Assembly (NCBI GenBank): GCA_025928535.1
Contig: JAICJJ010000116.1
Location: 1-7,655 of the forward strand
Origin: Thermomicrobiales bacterium
GTDB lineage: Bacteria > Chloroflexota > Chloroflexia > Thermomicrobiales > UBA6265
Direction of reading: 5' to 3'
Length of the DNA stretch: 7,655 nt
Within the stretch, counting starts at the first letter, position 1. Each line of letters starts with the position of its first letter. The notes under the pieces were generated by a model that was not told the DNA's origin, ran no database searches, and was given only the letters and a program-made list of their open reading frames with translations. This document shows positions 1 to 6,277 of this stretch, piece after piece. The position numbers and the translations under genes are program-made.

Positions 1-275
1 AGGGAATGAAAAACCGGAACGGCCGGATTCAGGGCGAAACGGTCGCGCAGGAATCGCACGGTCTTGGCGCGGCTGTCGGCGGTCGGTTTGGCGAGCGCGT
101 TCCGGGCGACGACGGCATCGCGGTACTCGGCCGGCGCCGCGTCGGCCGGCAGCGCGGCGAGCAGATCGCGCAATTCCGGCAACATCAACGTGCGGCTGGT
201 CGAAGCGCCGGTGAATGCGTTGGCAAACCCGGACGCCAGAGCGGCGTCGGGCACGACAATGACCTGCGTCGGCAA
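1..275 (-). CDS. BrxA-like (DUF1819-like) protein, 5' part only
   Basis: The gene runs leftward off the window edge; 91 codons are present, so it is partial at its 3' end. The start is a TTG at 275-273, chosen because GGAGGGGG (complement of 281-288) sits 5 bases upstream. An in-frame GTG 72 bases further upstream lacks a well-spaced Shine-Dalgarno. Codon use is strongly GC3, as in the operon genes. Two blocks recall BrxA of BREX phage-exclusion systems: FTGAS at residues 21-25 followed by a helix with LPEL, and YRDAVV (51-56) leading to NALAKPTADSRAKT (59-72). E. coli BrxA has a comparable SFTAGGL start and then an N-L-L-Q-x-R-T-x-S-T stretch. BrxA is a small DNA-binding protein often encoded first in BREX operons. 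The family call is from remembered pattern, not a search; a reading frame is near certain, the function is not. It is divergent from the catabolic operon and probably belongs to another locus. Confidence 0.6.
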   Translation of the reverse strand, partial: MPTQVIVVPDAALASGFANAFTGASTSRTLMLPELRDLLAALPADAAPAEYRDAVVARNALAKPTADSRAKTVRFLRDRFALNPAVPVFHS

Positions 276-280
276 TCGAT

Positions 281-288
281 CCCCCTCC
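281..288 (-). promoter_or_regulatory. Shine-Dalgarno deciding the TTG start
   Basis: The minus strand reads GGAGGGGG here, ending 5 bases before the TTG at 275. This long match to the anti-Shine-Dalgarno is the main reason for accepting a TTG start for the leftward gene. Confidence 0.65.
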
Positions 289-318
289 GACGCGATGGTC
301 GGACGCCTCGGTTCGGGG

Positions 319-347
319 AGGATAGCAAGTCCCGGCCCGGCTGTCAC
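319..347 (-). promoter_or_regulatory. Candidate sigma-70 type promoter for the leftward gene
   Basis: On the minus strand, GTGACA (347-342) matches TTGACA at five of six positions. It is followed after exactly 17 bases by TATCCT (324-319), four of six to TATAAT. Transcription would start near 312 and give a leader of about 37 bases to the TTG start. Spacing and position are right, but this is a visual match in GC-rich DNA from an unknown organism, so it remains a candidate. Confidence 0.35.
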
Positions 348-399
348 CTCGACTGAACACGTCGGGCGGGCGTCAGCGTCTTGCGGCGACCGGAATCGT

Positions 400-502
400 A
401 GGGGCGCTGCTTGCTGCGCCCGTGGCCCCGCAGGGCCACAAACCGGTCCATCGAAAAATGGTGATCGGCCTGCGGCCGATAGGCGCAGCAAGCAGCGCCC
501 CT
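400..502. repeat. Inverted-repeat element with two inner hairpins (MITE- or REP-like)
   Basis: The left arm (400-420) and right arm (482-502) are perfect 21-bp inverted repeats; the left arm begins AGGGGCGCTGCTTGC. Between them are two further perfect hairpins: GTGGCCC (422-428), loop CGCA, GGGCCAC (433-439); and ATCGGCC (464-470), loop TGC, GGCCGAT (474-480). Folded, this would be a long stem capped by two side stems. Pairing seems to continue imperfectly outward, since CGTCTT at 377-382 has its complement AAGACG at 513-518. No protein is encoded. It resembles non-autonomous palindromic intergenic repeats; whether it moves, encodes a structured RNA or terminates transcription cannot be told here. 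Confidence 0.75.
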
Positions 503-536
503 GCCGGCGGCGAAGACGGCGCCCCCGCACTCATCA

Positions 537-549
537 TCCTGACTCAGGA
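537..549. repeat. 13-base palindrome TCCTGA-C-TCAGGA
   Basis: A perfect 6-bp inverted repeat around one central base. It could be an operator half-site pair, but it lies about 200 bases from the operon start codon, next to other palindromic fragments. A repeat remnant is equally likely. Confidence 0.35.
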
Positions 550-552
550 AGG

Positions 553-592
553 ATCCCGGTCTCCGTGACGGCGCCAGCCCACGAACCGGGAT
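553..592. repeat. 8-bp inverted repeat, 24-base spacer
   Basis: ATCCCGGT at 553-560 is the reverse complement of ACCGGGAT at 585-592. The right arm runs into GATGCTTCGG and, further on, CTCGGCATGAC (591-617), which itself folds imperfectly. The phrase resembles a palindromic intergenic repeat I associate with Chloroflexota genomes, from memory only. Confidence 0.35.
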
Positions 593-732
593 GCTTCGGC
601 GGCCTCGGCATGACGATGACTGCCGATGCCAACGTCCAGACATCCGTTAGCCGGCCCCACCCTCCAGGCGCTGCCCGGCGCGCCACGTCGTTCCCTTCAT
701 GCTAAGGTAGTCGCGACGTATCGCCACACGAT

Positions 733-736
733 GGAG
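733..736 (+). promoter_or_regulatory. Shine-Dalgarno choosing ATG 746
   Basis: GGAG lies 9 bases before the ATG at 746. The alternative in-frame ATG at 731 and the more distant one at 626 have no comparable motif, and conserved family sequence begins only after 746. Confidence 0.55.
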
Positions 737-745
737 CGGCGCGAC

Positions 746-3100
746 ATGACGACTGGCGGGGGTTCGTATCTGGGAGCGTCGGTTCGGCGCCGGGAAGACC
801 CACGCCTGCTCACCGGGCGCGGCCGCTACGTGGCCGACATCGCGCTCCCCAGGACGCTTCATGTCGCCTTCGTGCGCAGTCCCTTTGCCCACGCCCGGAT
901 TACGAGCATTGACACCGCCGCGGCCCAAGCGGCCCACGGGGTGGTCGCCGTCGTGACCGCCGCCGATCTCGCCGGGCGGGTCAACCCGATCCGGGGCGAA
1001 GCGCGGTGCCCCGGTTTTCGCTCGCCCGACTGGCCGATCCTCGCCGGGGATGCCGTGCGCTACCAGGGCGAGCCGATCGCGGCCGTGGTCGCCACCTCGC
1101 CGTACCTCGCCGCCGACGCCGCCGATCTGGTCGACATCGAATTCGAGCCGTTGCCGGTCGTCGTCGATCCGGAAGCGGCGTTGGCGGCAGACGCGCCGCT
1201 GATCTTTCCCGAGTGGGGCGACAACGTCTTCCTCCGCCGCGCCGGCACGTTCGGCGATGTCGACGACGCCTTCGCCAACGCCGACGTGGTCCTGCGGCGA
1301 ACCTATCGCGTCCAACGGCATACGGGGGTTCCGCTCGAGCCGCGCGGCTGCCTCGCGCAGTTCGACGCGCGCGACGGCACGCTCACGCTCTGGACGTCCA
1401 CCCAGACGCCGCACCTCATCCGCTCCGGCGTGGCCGAGGCGCTCGATTTCCCCGAGAACCGCCTGCGGGTCGTCGCGCCGGATGTCGGCGGCGGTTTCGG
1501 CGTCAAGGCCTCGCTCTATCCCGAGGAAATCCTCATCCCGTTTCTCGCGCGCCGACTCGACCGGCCGGTGCGCTGGATCGCGGACCGCAGCGAAGACTTC
1601 GTGTCGAGCACCCACGCCCGCGACCATATCCACGCCGTCGAACTCGCGGCGCGGCGCGACGGCACGATCCTCGGACTCAAGGCGCGGGTCGTAGTCGATT
1701 GCGGCGCCTATTCGCCCTGGCCCTGGACCGCGAGCATGGAAGCCGGCATGGCGGCCGGCAACCTGCCCGGTCCCTACAAAATCCGGCACTACCAGTTCGA
1801 GACGGTCAGCGTCTGCACGAACAAGACGCCGCACAGCGCGTATCGCGGCGTCGCTCGTCCGGCCGCCTGTTTCAGCATCGAACGCGCGATTGACGATCTG
1901 GCCCGCGAACTCGACCTCGACCCGCTCGAACTGCGCCTGCGGAACCTGATCGACGACTACCCCTACACCACGATCACCGGGCTCGAAATCGACTCCGGCA
2001 GCCTCGTGCCCGCCATCCAGACGGCAAAGTCGGTCCTCGCCTACGACGACCTGCGGGCCGAGCAAGCCGCCGCGCGCCGCGAGGGGCGCCTGGTCGGCAT
2101 CGGCATCGCGAACTACACCGAGCAGACCGCGCACGGGCTGACCGAGTTCGCGAAGCGGATGCTGCCGGTCACCGTGGGATTCGAGGGCGCGACGGTGCGC
2201 ATGGACCCCCAGGGCAAAGTCTGGATCGCGGTCGGCATCCACTCCCATGGCCAGGGCCTGGAGACGACCCTCGCCCAACTCGCCGCCGACGAACTCGGCG
2301 TGCACATCGACGACATTCAGGTCGTCTACGGCGATACCCAAGTCAGCCCGTACGGCATGGGAACGTTCGCCAGTCGCAGCGCCGTCATCGGCGGCGGCGC
2401 CTTGATCGACGCGGCCCGCGCCATCCGCCGCAAACTGGAACAGATCGCCGCGACGTTGCTCGAATGCGCGCCGGAGGACATCGAACCCGGCGAAGGCGCC
2501 TTCCATGTCCGGGGGGTTCCCACCCGCGCGGTGACCATACCCGAGTGCGCCCGGGTCGCCCATTTTCGCGCCGAACTGATTCCCGAGGTCGGACCCGGTC
2601 TGGACGCGACCGCCTTCTTCGCCAATCCGCCGGGGACCGGCACCTTCAGCAACGCGCTCCATGCCGCGGTCGTGGAGATCGATCCCGCCACCGGCGTGAT
2701 CACGATCCAACGCTACGTCGTCATCGATGACTGCGGCACGGTCATCAATCCGACGATCGTGGAGGGCCAGATCGTCGGCGGCACGGCGCAGGGCATCGGC
2801 GGCGCGCTGTGGGAGGATCTGACCTACGACGACGACGGACAACTTGTCGCCGGGACGCTCATGGACTATGCGTTGCCGAAAGCCTCCATGGTGCCGCCGA
2901 TCGAGGTCGTGTCTCTCTGCACGCCATCGCCGTTCACGCCGTTGGGCATGAAGGGCGTCGGCGAAGGCGGCGCGATCGCGCCCGGGGCCTGTCTGGCGAA
3001 TGCCGTCAGCGACGCGCTCGCTCCCCTTGGCGTGGCCGTGAACGCCACGCCGATGACGCCGGAGTCCATCCTGCGGCTGCTCCGGAATGCAGCACGGTGA
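746..3100 (+). CDS. Xanthine dehydrogenase family, molybdopterin-binding large subunit (CoxL/XdhB type)
   Basis: A 784-residue protein, a normal length for the family, with the usual N-terminal entry (GASVRRREDPRLLTGRGRY). The N-terminal hammerhead domain is followed by the molybdopterin-cytosine-dinucleotide-binding region. Visible hallmarks are GGGFG at 248-252, HGQG and GMGTFASRS in the middle, and GVGEGG with E740, which aligns with the catalytic glutamate next to molybdenum. The active-site loop is AYRGVAR (365-371). True form I CO dehydrogenases carry AYRCSFR with a cysteine, so CO oxidation is unlikely; form II-like relatives (AYRGAGR) hydroxylate heterocycles, aldehydes or other organics using water. 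The family normally works with an FAD subunit and a 2Fe-2S subunit; neither is encoded beside it here. It is the first gene of the operon, with 51 bases to the next gene. The enzyme is cytoplasmic or membrane-associated; no signal peptide is seen. Family is certain, substrate unknown. Confidence 0.93.
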   Translation: MTTGGGSYLGASVRRREDPRLLTGRGRYVADIALPRTLHVAFVRSPFAHARITSIDTAAAQAAHGVVAVVTAADLAGRVNPIRGEARCPGFRSPDWPILAGDAVRYQGEPIAAVVATSPYLAADAADLVDIEFEPLPVVVDPEAALAADAPLIFPEWGDNVFLRRAGTFGDVDDAFANADVVLRRTYRVQRHTGVPLEPRGCLAQFDARDGTLTLWTSTQTPHLIRSGVAEALDFPENRLRVVAPDVGGGFGVKASLYPEEILIPFLARRLDRPVRWIADRSEDFVSSTHARDHIHAVELAARRDGTILGLKARVVVDCGAYSPWPWTASMEAGMAAGNLPGPYKIRHYQFETVSVCTNKTPHSAYRGVARPAACFSIERAIDDLARELDLDPLELRLRNLIDDYPYTTITGLEIDSGSLVPAIQTAKSVLAYDDLRAEQAAARREGRLVGIGIANYTEQTAHGLTEFAKRMLPVTVGFEGATVRMDPQGKVWIAVGIHSHGQGLETTLAQLAADELGVHIDDIQVVYGDTQVSPYGMGTFASRSAVIGGGALIDAARAIRRKLEQIAATLLECAPEDIEPGEGAFHVRGVPTRAVTIPECARVAHFRAELIPEVGPGLDATAFFANPPGTGTFSNALHAAVVEIDPATGVITIQRYVVIDDCGTVINPTIVEGQIVGGTAQGIGGALWEDLTYDDDGQLVAGTLMDYALPKASMVPPIEVVSLCTPSPFTPLGMKGVGEGGAIAPGACLANAVSDALAPLGVAVNATPMTPESILRLLRNAAR

Positions 3101-3103
3101 AGC

Positions 3104-3123
3104 CGGCGGTTCGCCGACCGCCG
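3104..3123 (+). other. Intergenic hairpin between genes 1 and 2
   Basis: CGGCGGT (3104-3110) pairs with ACCGCCG (3117-3123) across a 6-base loop, directly after the stop codon of the hydroxylase gene. No T-run follows, so it is not a classical intrinsic terminator. It could protect the upstream message end or uncouple expression of the two genes. Confidence 0.35.
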
Positions 3124-3151
3124 CCGCTCGGGAGATGGAGCAGCCACCGCC

Positions 3152-3958
3152 ATGACCGAGTCAACCGCGCCTGAGGTCGTTCGCGTCGCGGCCTTGCAGA
3201 TCGAGGTTCCCGACGCCGAGGGTTCCGAGGCGCGTCTCGCGCGCGTGACGGCGATGATCGCGGCGCTGCCGGAGGTCGATCTCATTCTGTTGCCCGAAAT
3301 CTGGAACATCGGCTACTTCAACTTCGACCGCTACGCGTCCGACGCCGAAGCGGCGACCGGGGAGACCGCCGCGTCCCTTGCCGCGGCGGCCGCCGCCAAA
3401 GGCGCCTACCTGCTGGCGGGCAGCATTGTCGAACGCGACGGCGAGGACCTTTTCAACTTGTCGATGCTCTTCGATCGGGGAGGAGACCTCGTCGCCTCGT
3501 ATCGAAAGATCCATCTCTTTGGATATGGCTCCGCGGAGACGCGCCTGCTGAAGCCCGGTCAAGAAGTGGTGACCGCCGCGACCGACTTCGGCATCGTGGG
3601 CCTCAGCACCTGCTATGACCTGCGGTTTCCCGAACTCTACCGGCGCCAGGTGGACCAGGGGGCGGAAATTTTCCTGATCGTCTCCGCCTGGCCATTCCCG
3701 CGGCTGCACCATTGGATCACCCTCAACCATGCGCGCGCCATCGAAAACCAGGCTTATGTCATCTCGTGCAATTGCGCGGGCCCGAGCCAGGGGCGACACT
3801 ACCTCGGTCACAGCATGGCGACCGATCCGTGGGGCACGACGGTCGCCGCCACCGATGAGCGTCCGACGGTGCTCCTGGCCACGATCGACCGGCGCGTGGT
3901 CCACGATTGCCGCGCCGAGTTTCCGCCGCTGCACGATCGCGTCCTGGGGAGGGGGTGA
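3152..3958 (+). CDS. Carbon-nitrogen hydrolase (nitrilase superfamily, omega-amidase-like)
   Basis: A 268-residue cytosolic hydrolase with the complete Glu-Lys-Cys triad: E49 in LLPEIWNIGYF, K119 in YRKIHLFGYG and C154 in STCYDLRFPELYR. Further family landmarks are the AWPFPRLHHWITLNHARAIENQ block (interrupted here at positions 179-200) and the C-terminal AEFPPLHDR. The CYDLRFPELYR form is typical of the Nit2/omega-amidase and related amidase branches rather than true nitrilases, so hydrolysis of an amide to acid plus ammonia is the likely reaction. Omega-amidases of this fold act on alpha-ketoglutaramate-type intermediates in nicotine catabolism, a useful parallel in an operon with a molybdenum hydroxylase. 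The start ATG has GGAG at 3137-3140, 11 bases upstream. The stop is followed after 8 bases by the next start, indicating translational coupling. Superfamily certain, substrate not readable. Confidence 0.92.
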   Translation: MTESTAPEVVRVAALQIEVPDAEGSEARLARVTAMIAALPEVDLILLPEIWNIGYFNFDRYASDAEAATGETAASLAAAAAAKGAYLLAGSIVERDGEDLFNLSMLFDRGGDLVASYRKIHLFGYGSAETRLLKPGQEVVTAATDFGIVGLSTCYDLRFPELYRRQVDQGAEIFLIVSAWPFPRLHHWITLNHARAIENQAYVISCNCAGPSQGRHYLGHSMATDPWGTTVAATDERPTVLLATIDRRVVHDCRAEFPPLHDRVLGRG

Positions 3959-3966
3959 GGCACGCA

Positions 3967-4647
3967 ATGGCGCTGGTATCGGTCATGCTCGACGCCGAGC
4001 CGCGGGAGATCGGCTTCAGCAAACTGATCATGGCCGGGTACACCGGTCGCAATCAGGTCGAGACGCAAGCCCACATCGACGAACTCAAAGCCCATGGCAT
4101 CCCGGCGCCGGAGCGCGTCCCCACGTTCTACGCCTGCGCCCCGATGCTGCTGACGACGGCAGAGGAGATGTTCGTCCTGGGACAGGACTCTTCCGGCGAA
4201 GCCGAGTTCGTGCTGCTGCCGAGCGACGGCGAATTGCTGGTCGGCGTCGGCAGCGATCACACCGACCGTGCGCTGGAAGCGACCGACATTCCCCGCGCCA
4301 AGCAGGTCTGCGCGAAGGTCATGTCGAAAGAGGTCTGGCGCCTGGCCGACATCGTCGACCATTGGGACGCGTTGCAGTTGCGCGCCTGGGTTGGCGACGA
4401 CGGCGCGGAGACGCTTTATCAGGAGGGGCCGCTCGCCCGCCTGCTTCCGCCGGACGCGATCATGGCCGCCGTCCAGGCGAACGCGACCCAGCCCATCGCC
4501 GACGCCATCGTCTTTTCCGGCACGTTGCCCGTGATCGGCGGGCAGTTCCTGCCCGCTCCGTTTTTCCAGGTCGAACTGGCCGATCCGATCCGCGGGCGCA
4601 GCCTGCGATGCGCCTATCGCGTTCAGGTGATGGATTATCTTCGGTGA
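3967..4647 (+). CDS. DUF2848 family protein (fumarylacetoacetase-like)
   Basis: A 226-residue protein that I recognise as DUF2848 from its landmarks: GYTGRN (24-29), a VPTFYACAPMLLTTAE stretch (51-66), SSGEAEF (75-81), GSDHTDR (95-101), AKQVC (111-115), YQEG (151-154), SGTLPVIGG (184-192) and an ELADP near 203-207. Members are about 220-230 residues, so this looks complete. To my knowledge the family has no settled activity; its acidic and histidine motifs recall fumarylacetoacetate-hydrolase-like enzymes, which bind a divalent metal and cleave or isomerise dicarbonyl acids. In this operon a late hydrolase or decarboxylase-like step would fit (inference). The start at 3967 is preceded by GAGG (3957-3960), which overlaps the stop of the previous gene; an upstream in-frame ATG at 3907 would overlap that gene by 52 bases and is disfavoured. 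Confidence 0.85.
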   Translation: MALVSVMLDAEPREIGFSKLIMAGYTGRNQVETQAHIDELKAHGIPAPERVPTFYACAPMLLTTAEEMFVLGQDSSGEAEFVLLPSDGELLVGVGSDHTDRALEATDIPRAKQVCAKVMSKEVWRLADIVDHWDALQLRAWVGDDGAETLYQEGPLARLLPPDAIMAAVQANATQPIADAIVFSGTLPVIGGQFLPAPFFQVELADPIRGRSLRCAYRVQVMDYLR

Positions 4648-4676
4648 CGGTCGCGCCGCGGCCACATGAGCCAACC

Positions 4677-4683
4677 GGGGAGG
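4677..4683 (+). promoter_or_regulatory. Shine-Dalgarno deciding the GTG start
   Basis: GGGGAGG ends 6 bases before GTG 4690. The ATG at 4666 lies upstream of this motif and has no Shine-Dalgarno of its own, so the GTG is preferred. Confidence 0.6.
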
Positions 4684-4689
4684 CGAATC

Positions 4690-5037
4690 GTGTCGTACGC
4701 CAAAGCGGAACGGGAATTCTTCGATCCGACGAAGCAGATTGACTGGCAGCCAGTCGAGGGCTACCCGGACGGGATCTTCGAGCGCGTGCTGAGCGCCGAT
4801 CCCGAGAGCGGCGATTACACGCGGCTCCTCCACTTCCAACCCGGCGTCGAAACCCACGATCGCCTGATTCACGATTTCTGGGAGGAAGTCTTCATCGCCG
4901 AGGGCTACCTGATCGACAAGACACTGGGGAAGAAGTTCACGGCGGGCATGTACGCGTGCCGCCCGCCGGGGATGGAGCATGGGCCATACAGCACGCCCGA
5001 GGGATGCGTGACGTTCGAGGTCCGCTACCGCCGCTGA
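4690..5037 (+). CDS. Small cupin-domain protein (single domain)
   Basis: A 115-residue single cupin starting at GTG; an ATG at 4666 would add 8 residues. Candidate metal ligands are H56 or H61 and E65/E66 in the HDFWEEVFIAEG strand pair, and H97 in PPGMEHGPY, which correspond to the two conserved cupin motifs. The arrangement CRPPGMEHGP...GCVTFEVRYR is shared by a widespread group of small cupins found beside catabolic genes. Such proteins may be metal-dependent dioxygenases, isomerases or hydrolases, or may only bind a ligand; the activity cannot be assigned. It sits 42 bases after the DUF2848 gene and 27 before the flavin oxidoreductase gene. No signal peptide is seen. Confidence 0.85.
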   Translation: MSYAKAEREFFDPTKQIDWQPVEGYPDGIFERVLSADPESGDYTRLLHFQPGVETHDRLIHDFWEEVFIAEGYLIDKTLGKKFTAGMYACRPPGMEHGPYSTPEGCVTFEVRYRR

Positions 5038-5064
5038 TCGGCGGTCGCCTGCAGGGAGGTCGTC

Positions 5065-6075
5065 ATGGGGAACCGCTCGATGCGGTTCGGCGTCTGGTTG
5101 CCGAGCTTCACATGGGACGACGACACCTGGGTGTCGGCGCGGGAACTGCGCGAGTGGTGCGTGCGGGCCGATCACGCCGGGATCGACATCTGGGTGATCG
5201 ATCACCTGCTGACCGCGCCGGGGCTCTACGGCGCGTCCTGGCTCGAACCGATGGAATTGCTCACCTATGCCGCGGCCGTCACGGAGCGCGTCAAGGTCGC
5301 GCCGGGCATCCTGGTCATGCCGGTGCGGAACCCGGTCTTGCTGGCCAAGGAAATCGCCACCCTGCAAGTGCTCAGCGAAAATCGCTTCATGCTCGGCGTC
5401 GGACCGGGCTGGAACAAGCAGGAGTTCGACGTCACCGGCACGCGCATCGAAGAGCGGGGGCGGCGGACGGACGAGTTGCTCGACGCCGTCCAGGCGCTGC
5501 TGGAGAACCCGGTCACTTCCTACCACGGCGCGCACTATCAGTTCGACGACGTGCGGTTGCAGCCGTTCATCGGCGAGATGCCTGAAGTCTGGGTGGCGGG
5601 CGGCTCGCGCGTGCCCGACCCGACGGACGATCCGGACATTCACGACACCTACGGCTACATCCATCCCTCGGTGGTGCGCCGCATTCTCAAATGGAAGCAC
5701 TGGCTCTCGCGCTGCTCCGGGACGCAGGAGTGGGTGATTCGGGATTGGAGTTTGATCCGCGAGGAAGCGCGCAAGGCGGGCGACGACCCGGACAGCCTCG
5801 TCTTCGGCCACTGCAACTTCACCTATTTCACGTCCGCAAAGACGCGCGACGAAGCGTACGCCGCCCAGCGCGAGCCGTTCCTGCGAGCGATGGGCTCGCG
5901 GCGCTCATTCGCGCACCTCTGCGACTGCTACATGCTGGGGACGAACGCGGACATCATCGCCCGGCTGGAGGAGTTGGCCGACGCGGGCTGCACGTACATG
6001 GTGCTCGGTCCGGTCAGCGCGGAGATGAACCAGATCGACACGCTCATCGACGAAATCGTGCCGCACTTTCGCTGA
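5065..6075 (+). CDS. LLM-class flavin-dependent oxidoreductase (luciferase-like TIM barrel)
   Basis: A 336-residue luciferase-like enzyme, expected to bind reduced FMN or F420 in a TIM barrel. Hallmarks are the N-terminal MRFGVWLPSF strand, the WVIDHL segment (43-48), APGILVMPVRNPVLLAKEIATL (79-100, split strand and helix), GVGPGW with KQEF (111-121), and the late GT-ADI-RLEELADAGCTYMVLG flavin-phosphate end (292-315). Members act as monooxygenases (ring-opening or Baeyer-Villiger-like, as in RutA) or F420-dependent dehydrogenases; which one cannot be told from sequence. Residues 188-228 form a Trp-rich segment (KWKHW, QEWVIRDW) between conserved barrel elements that may shape the substrate pocket. 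Five cysteines lie in the C-terminal half (217, 250, 286, 288, 309). The start ATG is 5 bases after GGGAGG (5054-5059); a second in-frame ATG at 5080 is less well placed. Confidence 0.92.
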   Translation: MGNRSMRFGVWLPSFTWDDDTWVSARELREWCVRADHAGIDIWVIDHLLTAPGLYGASWLEPMELLTYAAAVTERVKVAPGILVMPVRNPVLLAKEIATLQVLSENRFMLGVGPGWNKQEFDVTGTRIEERGRRTDELLDAVQALLENPVTSYHGAHYQFDDVRLQPFIGEMPEVWVAGGSRVPDPTDDPDIHDTYGYIHPSVVRRILKWKHWLSRCSGTQEWVIRDWSLIREEARKAGDDPDSLVFGHCNFTYFTSAKTRDEAYAAQREPFLRAMGSRRSFAHLCDCYMLGTNADIIARLEELADAGCTYMVLGPVSAEMNQIDTLIDEIVPHFR

Positions 6076-6092
6076 CAATCCCTCCCCCCGTC

Positions 6093-6263
6093 ATGCGCCG
6101 CTTCCATGGCGCGGCCGGCATCAACCCGCAGCGGCCATTCCCGGCGCTGGAGCAGGTGATCGAAGCCGACGCCGAGGCCGGCGTCCCGGACAACATCGTG
6201 CGCGACGTGACCGAAAATAGCCGGACCCTGAAATTCCGCAGCGCGGGATTCGAGGAGGCGTGA
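6093..6263 (+). CDS. Small ORF or C-terminal remnant of a lost gene
   Basis: Fifty-six codons between the flavin oxidoreductase and lactonase genes, in a frame with the same GC3-rich codon use as its neighbours (few rare codons, ending GFEEA). No Shine-Dalgarno precedes the ATG; the 17 bases after the previous stop are pyrimidine-rich. The translation has a RPFPALEQVIEADAEAG helix and then VPDNIVRDVTENSRTLKFR. The last part resembles the closing helix of amidohydrolase or phosphotriesterase-type barrels, in which a short I-x-x-x-T-x-E/D-N stretch is followed by a hydrophobic turn. Two explanations fit: a real small protein, or the surviving 3' end of a deleted hydrolase gene. The missing ribosome site favours a remnant; its clean codon pattern suggests the loss was recent. 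I do not recognise it firmly. Confidence 0.45.
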   Translation: MRRFHGAAGINPQRPFPALEQVIEADAEAGVPDNIVRDVTENSRTLKFRSAGFEEA

Positions 6264-6265
6264 AT

Positions 6266-6269
6266 GGAG
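6266..6269 (+). promoter_or_regulatory. Shine-Dalgarno choosing ATG 6278
   Basis: GGAG ends 8 bases before ATG 6278. An in-frame GTG at 6260 has GAGGAGG (6252-6258) only one base away, too close to work, and the conserved MRLYFLNLGR sequence begins at 6278. Confidence 0.55.
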
Positions 6270-6277
6270 ACGGGACG

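Larger units (their letters stand above)
276..745. other. Intergenic region between divergent genes, rich in palindromic repeats
   Basis: I find no convincing gene in these 470 bases; the open frames here cross the inverted repeats and have arginine-, alanine- and cysteine-heavy low-complexity translations. The stretch holds the leftward promoter candidate, the 103-bp inverted-repeat element (400-502), a short palindrome (537-549), another inverted repeat (553-592) and a hairpin-like motif (591-611). A promoter for the rightward operon should lie near its right end. The best I see is a weak extended -10 (TGC TAAGGT, 700-708), 37 bases before the ATG at 746, with no recognisable -35. Confidence 0.6.

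Noticed and set aside
344..643. Minus-strand frame of 99 codons across the repeat element
   Set aside because: It is translated entirely from palindromic repeat DNA, has no Shine-Dalgarno and no protein-like composition.
64..705. Plus-strand frame of 213 codons in the left region
   Set aside because: It lies opposite the leftward BrxA-like gene, then runs through the inverted-repeat element with an Arg/Ala/Ser-rich translation; codon character favours the minus strand before 275.
626..745. N-terminal extension of the hydroxylase from ATG 626
   Set aside because: The extra 40 residues match nothing in the family and no ribosome site precedes 626; ATG 746 has GGAG at proper spacing.
1836..1860. 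Carbon monoxide dehydrogenase (coxL form I) identity
   Set aside because: The loop reads AYRGVAR and lacks the cysteine of the AYRCSFR signature required for the Mo-Cu site.
647..2842. Long open frame on the minus strand opposite the hydroxylase gene (731 codons)
   Set aside because: GC-rich coding DNA leaves the complementary frame open. The translation is Asp/Arg/Gly-rich with no family motif, while the plus strand shows unmistakable hydroxylase motifs.
3808..5811. Minus-strand frame of 667 codons spanning four operon genes
   Set aside because: It crosses several confidently identified plus-strand genes and their intergenic gaps, and has no recognisable domain.
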